Below, piece by piece: positions 46,306 through 59,131 of a stretch of DNA of 64,000 bases. The stretch's first letter is position 1, and each line of letters opens with the position of its first letter. Made by a program: the position numbers and the translations under genes. Location: contig JAURVB010013253.1 in NCBI GenBank assembly GCA_033002965.1, forward strand, positions 53,501 to 117,500, given 5' to 3'. Origin of the DNA: Piper betle (lineage: Eukaryota > Streptophyta > Magnoliopsida > Piperales > Piperaceae). The notes beneath the pieces were generated by a model. It did no database searches and was not told the DNA's origin. It worked only from the letters and a program-made list of their open reading frames with translations.

Positions 46306-49176
46306 TGTAAAACCCGTGACTCGAGTCAGAGTTTTACGGGAGTGAACCAGTCGGTTCAACTGTCGGTTCGAGTCGAGTCAGCTTCATGGACCGCGAGCTG
46401 AGTTGAGGCCAGCTGTGAGTTATGAGCGATGAGGGTCATGTATGCTCAAATGTACGATGATAACGCCTAAAAGATGATGAAAAATGGGTTATCAAGTATA
46501 TGGAGGTATGCAGTATTGATTGTTATTTTTATTTGATCGTAGAATATTTTTAGGGCCGAATGACGAATTAGGACGCGATATAGGTGATGTTCGGGTGGGT
46601 TATTAGTTATAGAACATATCATTTGGATGTTGCTGTGTTTGTTTTATTTTATGGGATTTTTCCATATTTTTCTGGATTTTTTAGAATTTATTAGGAGACT
46701 AGTTATTATTATTGACTCGAGTCGGAATCGAGTCAAGTACTTATTTACGAAAATGCCATCGCACGCACTTCTTCTTCCTCCCGACCCTTCTTTACCCAAA
46801 CCCTCGCCGCCCATTGGGTTGCTGCCGCCGCCGCTGCCGACGCCGCACGGCCGTCGATCAACGCCGCCCCGCCCCGCCGTGCTGTCGCCGTGCCGCCCCG
46901 TACCAACCCCGGCCACCGTCGCGCCGCCACGACGCCGGAATCGCCCCACGAAACCGCCTCGGCCGTCGCCACTTCGAGCCGGATTCCGCCGCCGTCTGGG
47001 CCGCGCCGCCGCCGCCGTGACCCTGACGACCACCCCCTCGCCGTCGCCGACGTTTCCCCCATCATCCCGACCGCCGTCGAGGCCGGCCGGAGCCCCGATC
47101 GGAGAACGCCGCCGCCGCCACCCACTTTCGACGCCGCCGCCGACGGCCATCGCCGCCTCGGCTACTTTGTTTGACACCACCATCGGACCAAGCTCGTCGA
47201 GCTGGTGCCGATAGACCCCCCGATTGCCCCGTCCCGAATCGTCGCCGGAAAACCATCGGAATCCGCCGGAAAACCGCCGACACTCGCCGGAAAACCGCCG
47301 GAACCGCCGGAAAATTGGATTCGTGGGAAATTCGCCGGATCATCCGCCGAACGCACCCAGTCCAATCTGATCGGACTTCGGACGCCGCTAGGTGCCGAAT
47401 TCGAGTTTCGAGCCGCGAAACGGAAACCCTAGCCGTCGCCGATTTTCGACGACGCGAGGTATAATTTATTTTAACTTAATTAATTGAAAGTATTGATTAT
47501 TAGAATTTGCATGCTATGATTGATGAATTGTGCATTGTAATTACTTATATAAATGTGGATTTGATTTAGAATAAAATATGAAATTTGTGGAATTGTGTGG
47601 TGTTAAAAATAGAAGTTATGAAACTAATTAGGGTTATTAGGTAATGATCATGATCTAATGCAAACTAGCCTAAGTAGACTTGCTAGAATTGATATAGGTT
47701 GATGTGTGTTGATTGATGCGTGATTGTGTTGATTGTGTGTGCATGCTATAGGATGTGTGATTCATCATGCGGGCGTTAGTTTTTAGCTTGATTGTGTAGG
47801 TACGGTGTAGGAGCTCGCCGCCTAGGCGCGTGGACCCGTTTGGAGCTTCTACCAGGTCCGTTTAGGACTCGTTCTCTGTTTTACGCTACTCTATTGTATA
47901 TTTGATTTATCATGTGCAGGACGAGTTAAGTGGCGTTTTATCGGATCCCACTTAACTCGGGCCATTTAGCCAACAATTTTTTTCGGATTAATAACCCTCG
48001 AGGATGAGATCCCTCGAGTTTGTTTTCGAACTTCAGATCCAGCTCACGATGCCTTCGGGCCTATTGTATAAATCCCAACCCAGGCCTATATATATATAGT
48101 TTTCGTGTTTTCGGTGAGAGATGGAATGAGGGTTACTTGCGGCCACGTCTTCAGATAGGGCGTGTGCTCGGAAGAGCGGGCTCTGGAGCTGGGGAGAACC
48201 CACTTCGTTCCCGAAGGATCCGGACAACTCCACCTTTGAGTTCCTCAAACCCGGAGAAGTGTGGAGGTTTACGGGTACTGCAATGCAGCGCATGTCTAGA
48301 CTTGTGGTTCAAAGGGTACTGAAGGCGACTGCCTGAGAGTGCTCGGCCTTTGTGCTCAAGGCCAGGAGTAATATGGAAGGTGCAGAGGGCGGTAAGGAAT
48401 GAAATTTGATGCGAGAAGCAATAGAGAAATGGCCAAGGTATGAGAATGAGAAAGATAGGGGGACGCTGTCGACCCGAGGGCGACGGCCCGACGACGACGG
48501 CTCCCGTATGTGCCCTGATGAGAGTTCTTGAGGAAGTATATGGTTTTGATTCAACAGGAGAGTTTGCTCTCCTGTGCCAGATTGATATTAGTTATTTTTC
48601 CGGGCCGGTAACACTCGTTACTGACGGTTTTTCTATATATATGTAGGTGAGGAATGCGAGCGATGAAAGCTGTCGGGACTGCGGAGGAGCAGCACGGAAC
48701 CGCGCACACATGTACCTGCCGCGTGTAATGTATAATGATGGTTGTTTAATGCTGTGTGGATGATTATTACAATGTTTTTGTCTTGATGAATTACTTGTTA
48801 TGAAACGAACTGATAAATATGAATGAGTAGGGAGCCTTGGAGTTCAGACTCGGCTCGGGTAAAAAATGAATGAGATAATGATTTAATGTCATGGTAGATT
48901 ATTATGTGTTATCGTATTTTCATAAAATATTATATATTTTCTTTTGGTTTCTCATTTATTATTTTGTCTTGTTTTTGCTTGTACATCACAGCATGCATGT
49001 AGGACCGCGTTAGAACCCAATCGTTCTCATTCATGCATTTCATATTTGCATCTCCATCTTGAGACGCCGAGAGTAGATCCTGGTCGGCTTAACCGAATCT
49101 AGTAGATTAACGAATGGTTCGGTCGCCGGTGACATTTCCGGGTCGGTTCACGGGTGAGCCGAAACGGGGTGTTACA
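46306..49176 (+). mobile_element. Solo LTR (copy 3, ~2.9 kb, inverted), TSD CCATA
   Basis: TGTAAAACCC..GGGTGTTACA with an exact 5-bp duplication CCATA (46301-46305 and 49177-49181). It is the reverse complement type of copies 1 and 2, somewhat more diverged from them than they are from each other. The TTGACT..AGTCAA palindrome at 46712-46736 is followed by TTATTTACGAAAATGCCATC and a CT-rich, then GC-rich stretch. That order looks like promoter followed by leader, which is why I call this orientation plus. Confidence 0.85.
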
Positions 49177-50060
49177 CCATATGATGAGCAATCTATCTAT
49201 TATCAGCCCTATGTGGGACGTGGCTTACCTGAGGATGGGTTTGGGGCTCCTTAGGCTCACCTTCCAATGGTAAACTACGGTGCCCACAACGGAGGCAACC
49301 ATGGATATTGACCATATTAAGGTTTGAATGATTATAAGGACTTCTATGGGACCAAGAGGGACAATATGACCCCACTTCATATAGTTTAATCTTGTATTAC
49401 TAGAATTGACTTTCCAATTAATAGTGGATTAGGCGACTCGACTGAGTGGGTCTACTGTGGTGAACACTTCTTCCACTATCTAAGGTAGAGTTGACCTCTT
49501 TCCACCTCAAACAAGAAGCCCTCCAATGGTTTCAATGGTGGGAGAAGACTCAACGTGTAGTGACGTGGTGCGGTATGTAGAAAGCACTTTGTATTCAGTT
49601 TTGAGTGATTATCACACAACGTCCAAGGCTAGTCGAAAGGGGCATTTATTGGTACATTGATAGGGAATCTCAAGTATGAGATCGCCATGGATGTTCGGTT
49701 CCGCCAACCATAGACATTGACTAGGGTGGTGGAACTGGCCAAGATGCAGGATGATTGACTAGGGTACAATGATGCACATGTGGTAACCTTGGTCAAGTTA
49801 GTTGGCCACAACTATCCCTACCATAGTGACACCCACCAAAGTGGGTAGCGGCAATGGAACCACTCCATCTTCTTCTGTCACTATCAAAAGGCTTAACTTG
49901 ACTAAGATGACTGCCAGACGAGAGAAGGGGTTGTGTTACAGCTATGATGAGAAGTTTGTTCTAGGTCTTTGTTGCAAAAAATAATCCTAGTTTCTCCTCT
50001 ATTATGACATGGAGGATGTGGAGGACCAGGAAACAGGTGATTTGTCGATGGCAGTAGCCA

Positions 50061-53000
50061 ACTGATACTTCGTAGATTAAACTAGCATTTAAATAATTTT
50101 TGTACATCATTTCCATGCCCTAATATAGTTTTCCTTAGCATTTTCAAAAAAAATTTGAAAATTTGAAATTATTGCAGTGTATGGGAAATATGAGTAAATT
50201 TGCAAACAATTCTAAGTAAAGAACTGGATTTTGAAGGAACTTGTACAAGGCCTGTACACATTTGCAAGAAGGGATCAAACTACTCCTTCAATACCCTAGG
50301 ATAAATCATTTTGGACATATCCTATTATGATCAGAGCTGCACACGATCAGTTTGCTCTCTCTGCATATGCTTTTGACCAGGCTTGCCACTTTGCACATTT
50401 CTTCACTTGCTCCCCATCATTGAGCCGATGTACTTAATCTACCCAAGTTTCTATTTTGAAGCTCTTAGATAGACACCTTGATGAGAAAGAAATGAATATA
50501 CATACCTAATGTCACGGATTAAAAGAGAACAACTCATGTACATTAGTTGAGGAAGGAAGCTGCAAGGAAGTCACCACTACCAAGCTCAACAAGCCACTTT
50601 AATTAAGACAATTTGAACTTCATGGAACAACTACATCAACCACACAAGCCATTGAAGAGACAAGGAGGCAAAACTGAAGAACACAGTCACTAGAATGATG
50701 ATTGAGTCAACACATGCCTTGCTTATTAGAGGAAGGAAGTTGCAAGGAAGCTATTGTTTTGACAAAAGGAGTTCCTATCTCCATCAGTTATAAATAACCT
50801 CATTCATACTAAACAAAGATACCTAGATATACATATAAAAGAAGGATTGAAGAGGAGAAAACCCAGTCTTTCTCTCTTCACCTTTAATATTCAAAAGTTC
50901 CACATTGCCAATCTAAAGGAGTTGAAGGACTACGGAGAATAAACTATGGAAGCCAATTTACCAAGAAAGCAGTACTACTGAAGAGAAGTTCACTTGAGGA
51001 CCTCACTATTATAGATTTGCATAACCTTTTCCCTTCTCTTCTTACAATGTTGTCTTCTTTGTTAAGCTTCATGATGGATTATTATTCTCACATGGGGTAA
51101 GCGTTAGTGATTAGAGGTGTATAATGAATTTTAGTTGATATGTAATATATCTTGTTTATATTTTGATAGATTAATCGAGAGTTGATTACTTCATATATGT
51201 TCTTAATACTTCAAGTGAGTAGCTAACTCTTGCTCGAGTAAGAAATTCGGTCAAACTCTAGGAATAGGCTGATTGATGATGTTTTTGGATAAAGTATTTT
51301 ATGGTTCTAATTGTAAGAATATATTAGTATTGTAAATATCCAAAAAGCGGAGTCAATTGTAAAGAACCAATCTGCTTTTGTTTGTGCAAGAATGTGAAAT
51401 GATATCAGGGTGGTAGGCTGTAATAAGATGTGAAAGCCTGTCATAATTAAATTTATTTCCCTGGATATTAATTACAATTAAGTGCAACTTGATTAACATA
51501 ACAAATGGTACTACTTATTAACTAAGTGAAATTATACATCCCATATCTATTTTCATTAAGAGAATTCATGTTAACTTTAGCTACTATTGTCTTCTTATGC
51601 CTTTTCATCATTTTCTAAATTAAAGTAGTTATACCAAATTCAAACCCTTCCTCATCTTGATAATTTAGAGTATATTTCCATTGCACATATACTTTCTGTA
51701 GAGAGTTCATCAGGTTCAATAATCTAATTATCAATGATAACGTTAGAACATCAAATCATATCTTCATCAAGTGGCGTTAGTTGGTTGTCCATCAGACAAG
51801 GCATTATCCATATTTGTCAATTAACCTTGGCCAAAATGTTGGTCATCCACGATTAAAATTTTTTAGTCAAGTCCGTCCTAGTTAGACATGATCATAATTT
51901 GGTCAATATAAGAATTTATTTTCATTTCATATTTATTGTATTATCTAATCATTTTTCCTTTATAAATATTAAGTTTCTCCCCCCAAAACTAATACCTTAT
52001 CATCTAATCATTATCTCTTTCATTTTTTTAGTTTCTCTCGTGTCAATTAGCATAAAAATTAAAATTATTATTTTTAAAATATTTTAATAAATAAATATTA
52101 TATTATCATGAAAAAATTCAAAAATCTAAGGTTGGACTTTTGATATAATAATTTTCAATGATAAGTTGGTAATCAAATCTAAAATTATCAATAATATCAT
52201 TAATTTATAATTTTTATTAGAAGCTTAGTCAATCATTTGGTTGGACAAAGATACGCCGATGTTTGGTTTGATTTTATTTTGTTGCATTCGCTCGGTCGAA
52301 TATGGTCACAAATACCTTCGGGCATGGTCACATTTGGTTGGGTTAAGACAAACAACGAAACTTACCTTCTAATTGAAATTAAAGTCTGTCTTAATTTTAG
52401 CAAGAATAATAAATCACACAATGTTCAATTACGAAACGGGAGTTTTTATGAAAAGATAGTCATTTTAAATTAACCGTTTCGTAGCTAAATAAATGAAGTG
52501 TTCAAATCATCTCACATTTTTTGAGCAATCTTGCCCGGAAAGGTTAGACATCCAAAATTTTTTCACTTCCATTCGATTGTAGCGCAGGCTAACATAACGG
52601 GCTGAAGGCCTGAAGGTTTACAAGAGATGTAGTGAGAAATCCAAAATCACTAATTGGTCTTGGAGGGTATACCAAGTAAAACTAGTAACATTTTACTTGG
52701 AAACGACAGGTGTCCAGTTGGACATCATGTCCAGACATTAGGCCATGCCTCTCTAGAACGAGCAACGGGAACAGCCCTTCTTGACCCGTGAATATATCGG
52801 GCTAAGAGAAAAAAAGTTTCCTTCCCAAAACAAAAAATATCATTAACACTTAATCTCAAATCTCTTTAATCCACGGAGTTTCTTCTCCCGTAAACATCTG
52901 TTATAAATTGAGCAAAAATATTTCTGTAATAAGTACAAGTTAGCAATGTTCAAAACCTTACTCTTTCATCTTCACCTCACAATCATCGTACGTAACATAT

Positions 53001-53113
53001 TGATGATCTTGTTGATAAATTTACAAAAATATATGCACCAGCCATCGCTCTGAAGAAGAGACTGGTAAAATTTCCTGTGTGCAAAAATAATAAATAAGCA
53101 AATTCAATCAGAT
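50061..53113. other. Intergenic, AT-rich, no gene recognised
   Basis: Includes a short direct repeat GAGGAAGGAAG(C/T)TGCAAGGAAG at about 50551 and 50730 and LTR-like leader wording near 50790-50900. It then continues as AT-rich DNA to the DA1 3' end. No coding signal was found. Confidence 0.5.
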
Positions 53114-56100
53114 TTAGCAGGGGAAACTACCAGTGTATCGTATGTGATCCAGGGTTCTCCTAAGACCATACTTCTCCACAGCCTCATTGCCATCCCTAAA
53201 TCCATCACCATACGCAGAAGATGTATCTGATTCAATTTGGTGTTTGAAAAATTCGCCAAGTTTTCTCTCAAATTGAGATCTAGTTCCCTTTTTAAAAGGG
53301 GACGAAGAAGACGATGCTACGTTACTAACAGAGCCCGCCATAATCTCAGAATCAAGCCACATGTGTGCAAACACTTGACATATTCCTTCTTCAACTTTTT
53401 GGTCGAGTGTTCGATATCCTGACATCAAATATCTTCATGTTTCAGTTTAACCCAATAAATTTGACCTTGATAGGTCATCTACAGACTGTATTTTGAGATA
53501 AAGATGCTTGAGTTATCCACCAGAGATGGACTCTTAAACGTTAGGTATCCTGGGATTTAACTTAACACCAGATCTTGCATGACTCTTCTCACAAGCAAGA
53601 GCCAGAAGAAGGTTGTTAAGTAAGTTCCACATAAATACAACACAATACAACAGCTCAGAGGGTACCTTTAAGTCGTAACCACGCATGCATCATTTCATGC
53701 GCAAGGATTGACCCAGTTAGTAATCTGTTTACAGACAAAAGTAAAAACCAAAAGAGAAGATTATTCAAAAACTTCGTGGTCTGTATCAGATGGCTTATAG
53801 ATGCATAGAGTAAATCATAATGGAAAAACAATAATTTTGTGAAAACTTAAAATGATTGAATTAAGCAGTTTGATCATGTTTGAATTTCAATAAGATGTGC
53901 AAATAATGTTCTCTAGATATATGCTAGGGATAAAAGAAGGTAGAAAAGGTAAAGCTACCTACCTGGGAAGACCATAGAGAATGAGGATGGCTGTCACTTC
54001 ACATCGTCGAGTAAGCCTATAAGGTTCTGTGATCATGTCCATAATCCGGTCTCCGGCCATTTTTGGTCGCCTCCGAATCTGTGAAGGAGAGTAGCCAACT
54101 AACATCAATATCGAAATTAAACATAAAAAGAACAAGTAATTCACCCTATAATAGTGCAACATAGTATAGATTCTCACAGTGCTGACGGTTTGTTCTTCAG
54201 AAAGACACAACCCTCTAGTCTCAGGAAGGTGATGATAACCCTGATCATCAAAAATAGTAGTAACAGCTTTCTTCCAAATAAAGTTCAGAGAAGTTTCCAC
54301 AAGACAACAAGTTACAACTTTACCGGCTTTTCACCTTCCATGGCTTCATTTAGTGCAGTTCTCTCAACCAAAAGTAGTGGAATTTGCTGCTCAATTTTCA
54401 TATTTAAGCCCTCATAAAATTCTTGAATATCCAGATAAAGTGGTTGACATTCACTGGTATCCATGATTGACGAGTCCAAACATTCAAGGCAGAGTTTTCT
54501 ACCATCATCCAGCATTACATACCTTATGTCTCTTGGCTGCATTATTAGAATCATCATCATTAATAGCTTTTACAGTGGTTGCTCTACTTGAGGTGACGAT
54601 TGGAAGAGGGAAGGGAAATATTCAGCAATAAAGTCTTACAACAAATATTGGCTGCAAGATCCAATCTACACATCCACATGAATAGGTGATAGCACCCACA
54701 AATTATTGAAATTTCAAGAATGCCACTACTGATATTTAATGAGTGCTGATTTGCTGTTAGTTAGATGATTGGGTCTCACAGAATTATTGGCCATAAGACC
54801 TTACAGCAGATTATGAAGGCCATCTTCAACTTTACATGGCTGTAATGAGATTATGAAGGCCAAATGGGATACATTAGCACAGCCATATTCTATCATACAA
54901 CAACAACAACGTTGAAAGTTTGCATTTACATGGAAATATAGGAAAGTGTAATCAATTTCAACATCATAATGTTTTACAATGAATCCTTTTCACCAATAAA
55001 CTTAGATTTATATGACTTCTAATTTGCAAATGCAATGCACATATAGCCAAATGCGAGTTATCTTAAACCAACCTCCATTCTTTCGCAGCTGCAGCATCGA
55101 GGTGTCCCATCAAGCTCATGGGAAGGGCAGTACTTCTGATGCCAAAATGGATGTGCCCTATACTCAATGAGGCCAGACATATTTGTTGGTATCTGCAACA
55201 AGCGCAAAGAAGATCACATGAAAACAAAAGCATTTTTCACTTGATTTAATGTCAACAAAACTCTTCCAAAATGAAGTACATTCTATCTACCCTCAGCTGG
55301 TTGATAGCTTAGGACATAGGATTTGATTTAGAGGTTTTGGGCTCAATACACAGGACTAAAGTAAAGTGGCTTATTTTGCAAGTGGGTGCTGGAGAGTGGG
55401 TAGATATGTGAATGTGTGGGGGCCTGGGGGGTTGCTTTATACGAAGAAAAATATAACACGAGTAAAGACTTACAAATTGCTTGCAAACGTCACATCTGGG
55501 ATGATAATGTTCCTTGTAGCAGGATTTGTGATATGGATAGTTACCTGACATGGAGAACTAAAGAAGGAACATTCAGTGAAGCAAATGAGAAAAATAAGAC
55601 ACAAATGGTCAGTTCATGGAGACAAATGGTAATGGACAATGCTAAAATGATTAGAACCTCGTAATCTGAAATAGGTAGGTTACAAGCATGACAGCAAAAG
55701 CACTCAGGATGCCAAACAGCATTCATGCAACTAAGAAAGCGTCCGTGTCCAATCTCAGTATTGCAACCAGCACAAACTCTATCACGCAGAAAAAATATCA
55801 GTAAATGAGCAAAAAAAATTGAAGATAGAAACAAGAAAATAATGGCTTTTAACTTAAGTTTGCTGATTATCAACAACAAGCCACAACAACAAAATTCTGT
55901 ACAATCAACTCATCACTTTGTCATGAGACACACTATCATGTACACATATCATAATGTGATCTTGGCCTAATCAATACAAAAAATATTTGCTTTCCAAAGG
56001 ACATGCAATTACAGAAGATAAAATTAATCTAACCTTAATCCTGTGGGCATAGAGAAAGGTAAAGGCGGGAAATAATGGCCATTTTCATGTGAAATTTCTC

Positions 56101-56668
56101 GTGGGGGAGAATCTACATTTAAGCTCTCTTGTAAAGCTCTGGCAAATTGCTCATCTTCTTCTTGGTGAGAATCATTATCTAATGCAGAATATAAATGATA
56201 TGAAAAGGGGAATAAATATCAATATTTTTCCAATCAAAGAATTTATCAAACCCATTTTTGTCATCTTATAAATCCTATAAGATATTTAATTGAGAAAGGC
56301 AACTCCATAATCTAGTAAAGAACAAGAAAGTGCTCTACTGTAATCAATGCTAACCTGACACATCCTTGCTCTTTTGTTCTTCCTCTGCAAGTGAAAGTGC
56401 AATGGCACGATCAATGTCTTCCCTCTCAGTCTCAGACAAACCTTCCTACATATATAAATATATATTTTTTCCATAAAAATACAGTTTTTGATCAGTGAGG
56501 AACTCACAGCTTAATGTTAGATGCATACAAGTAGACTATATAAAGTTAAACATCATTTACCGTACTAGAACGAGCATTGCAAACTACATCATCATCCCTA
56601 ACAGGATAGTGCCCCTCTGAAATTTTGTGGTTAGAGCCACCCTTAAATATCTTGCTGAGCCAACCCAT
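53114..56668 (-). CDS. DA1: DA1-type ubiquitin-binding LIM peptidase, 11 coding exons, intact
   Basis: Exons 56668-56561, 56445-56355, 56178-56034, 55778-55658, 55557-55474, 55192-55073, 54536-54324, 54240-54178, 54078-53963, 53724-53666 and 53418-53114 join in phase (all GT-AG) to 474 residues. Order: [10 protein letters not shown] start; two ubiquitin-interacting motifs ([18 protein letters not shown] ~43-60; [14 protein letters not shown] ~72-86); LIM domain from Cys117 ([17 protein letters not shown]); a LIM-like second zinc unit ([19 protein letters not shown]); the conserved C-terminal peptidase domain with HEMMH at 363-367 (zinc-binding, catalytic Glu364). DA1 proteins are ubiquitin-activated peptidases that restrict cell proliferation and organ/seed size. 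Length and exon pattern fit the family; the C-terminus resembles both DA1 and DAR1, so the exact paralogue is uncertain. An in-frame ATG four codons upstream (MHPVMGWL) is a possible alternative start; MGW is the family start. A non-coding 5' exon lies upstream near 57.5 kb. Confidence 0.95.
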
Positions 56669-57478
56669 AACAGGATGCATTAACCAACCATGGTGGGTAA
56701 TAGTTATAACTGAAAATAAGACTGTCAAGGAAAGTGTTAAAACTTAAATGACACTAATTTCTATTGTGGAAAAAAATCATTCACTCATTTGCTTTCCTTC
56801 TCCTTTTAGCCTTCTCCCTAATTCTTCTACAAACAACAAACTATGATATTATTTTATCCGGGAGATGGAGCTTTTATTCAAGAAGTGAAATGTATTTGGT
56901 TACAAACATGGTACATCCCAACACGAAATGGAGCTCGACAAATCCATAAGCCTAACATATGTTTTGGCTTTTAATCGTTGGAGATATTTAGTTTAAGCTT
57001 TTATCATAAAAATCTTTAAAACAATTTACCACCAAAAAGTTGAAGTAGCCTATATATTAGATGTGTATTATATTATAAACAAACAAAATACAAACTATAA
57101 ATGGAAAACGTTGTATGCATGATATTATTGCCTCTTGTTTGCCAATATTAAAGGTTCATCATCGGTTTGGATAACTATCAACAAAGTAGGAATGAGACAA
57201 AGCTCTGTCGTGCCTCAAACCAGAGATTGACTTTTTTTGGAAAAACAGATACAGATAAAAAGATAATCAAATCAACTAAGGATGCCAATATGTTAAGAAA
57301 GGGTATATTGTAATGATTGCAATCAGTAGAAGGATAGCCAAAACAAAATTAAGCAATTGGAAAAGAAGATAGTATTCCACAAAGAAAAATTATTAAAGAA
57401 AAATCATTGATCGTCATAGTGGTTGACCACATGTTGCCCTAAAAGTAGAAGAAAGATAGAATACTTCGTGTAGCTCAC

Positions 57479-57600
57479 CTCGAGGCTCAGGTGGAGGATG
57501 AAATAAGTGAAGAAGAGAGGAATTGCAAATCAAATCAATATTGTCGATCAAAGGAATGAAAGGAGGAGGTCCAAATGGAATAGATATAGTCGATCAGAGG
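57479..57600 (-). promoter_or_regulatory. Predicted non-coding 5' exon of the DA1 gene
   Basis: A CT-rich stretch on the minus strand ends CCTCGAG|GTGAGC at 57479, a good donor. The matching acceptor TTATTTTCAG lies at 56710, 42 bp upstream of the start codon, so a 5' untranslated intron of about 770 bp is likely. The spliced leader contains a 3-codon upstream open frame (ATG GTT GGT TAA) just before the start. The 5' limit of this exon is not determinable from sequence. Confidence 0.5.
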
Positions 57601-57670
57601 CATTCTGCTATGCGCAATCCGGCATTTGGCTCCAAGAATCTGCCAAAAAGTGTACACAAAGTTACTAATA

Positions 57671-58104
57671 GGACATTTGGTTGCATTATTTTGGACCTAC
57701 TTAAAAAAAAATCTAGAGATAACAAGTAAAATTGGTGTTTGGTGAAATGCTAGAAAAATAAAAAATGGTAAAACCTTTTATTGTTTCTATACAAAACATT
57801 AGAAAATAAAAGGATATACTGTATATATATTTTTTCTCGCGAATGTTGCATTCCCATTCCTCTTCCCTACCCCGCTCCCTATTGCATCCCTCCCCTCCCC
57901 TTCCTCTTCCTTGCCGCACAACCTGCCCTTCCTCTCACCCGCCCCTATTATTCTCGCCAAATAGCATCACTAAAATTTTTTAAAATTACATTTGCCAAAC
58001 ATTATTTTATAAGCTCTATTACTTTTAATAAGTCTAACAAATCTAGAATCATAATAAATTTTCAATAGATTTTATATAAAAAATTCTATCGCAACCAAAT
58101 GCCC
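57671..58104. mobile_element. MITE inserted in the left arm of the inverted repeat
   Basis: Terminal inverted repeats GGACATTTGGTTGC (left) and GGGCATTTGGTTGC (inward from the right), flanked by TA on both sides (57669-57670 and 58105-58106). The other arm has an uninterrupted version of the same site (near 59295-59310), so this is a real insertion made after the duplication. The TA flank suggests Tc1/mariner-like, but a PIF/Harbinger-type MITE is not excluded. Confidence 0.7.
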
Positions 58105-59131
58105 TATAAGATATTGGAAAAGTATCAAGATCCCTCCTTTGATGCATGTTGCGCCATTAGGAAGGTGCAAGGAACACAACCCAAGAGTAGCACATAGATA
58201 ATAATAGATTCATTCGGTAGGGGTGATCCAAAATGAAGATAAAATAAGACATCCAACATATAAATATAGACGATTCTTATCAACTCTTCCGCCTTCACAC
58301 AAGCTGTGCTGAAATTTCACCCATATTTTTTTTGTTTTCTTTATTTTTAGTTGATTCTTATCAACTCTTTTACCATTCATCCATCTTTTATAATCTTTAT
58401 TTTCGTAAGACAAATAATTATTTAAGAAAAAAGAATATTTCTTTATTTACCTTGGGTGTAACTAGGAGTGATATATTTATATTAGTATAATCATAAAATT
58501 GAACAAAAAATTATTATAATGTAAATCTTAATTATTATCTTGTTTATTTATAAACTGAATTTACTTTTAAATGTGAGATGCATGGGTATTGTTATTCTAT
58601 ACATCAATTTTATAAGATTTAACTTAATATTCATTGATGTTCAGACAAAAAATTAAAAATAAAAAGATATTTTATTTAATATTATGATAATATATTTTTT
58701 ACATTTATTAATTGGTTACATGTTGATCTGATACGTAGATTCTAATATGAAGCAGATTTTTAAAGGTCTGGTACGTATTTGTAATTTGATACAATAAACT
58801 CAAAGTTAGAATATAGAGTCTTTAAAGCCATGACGACGAAAAACCTAATTGATTTAGCTGGGCACTTATTTATGTGGATGTGGAAGAGACGGGTGGTTAG
58901 GTTCGGAGACTTCCAACCAATTGCTGGTGTGATGACTTGGGACAATTATTTTCTCAGTCAAGTAAACAAGTGACACAACAGATCCACATCTATCTAAGTA
59001 TTTTTATTAAAATTAAAATTAAATTAACCACTATACTATATTTAAAGAAGACAGATATACATAAGTTGCCAAGATGATTGCTGCAAATTTCTGCATGGTC
59101 AGTGTGGAGGCAGAAGACCAAGATGAAGATA

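Larger units (their letters stand above)
42543..50060 (+). pseudogene. Ty3/gypsy-type gag relic, split by two solo LTRs
   Basis: Three pieces, 42543-42931, 45906-46305 and 49182-50060, read as one decayed gag. The last has the RIDFP..STEWVYCGEHFFHY and ALQWFQWWEKTQRVVTWCGM segments of retrotransposon gag, then a zinc-knuckle-like MTARREKGLCYSYDEKFVLG. The middle has KYDDMVEEEMINMWADSV. Many stops and shifts are present. The pieces join exactly where the two 5-bp target duplications (GTTCG and CCATA) sit, so the LTRs inserted into an existing gag. No protease, reverse transcriptase or integrase follows; the element is truncated at about 50.06 kb. Confidence 0.75.
56925..58268 (-). repeat. Long inverted repeat, left arm (DA1 promoter, 5' exon, part of its intron)
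   Basis: Aligns in reverse complement with 59132-60058 from GAAATGGAGCTC (56925) out to TAGGGG.GATC..AAATGAAGATAAAA (~58240). I estimate about 80-85% identity by eye, with conserved segments such as AAAGTTGAAGTAG and CCTAACATATGTTTTGG. The arm carries a 434-bp insertion absent from the other arm (57671-58104). Confidence 0.85.
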
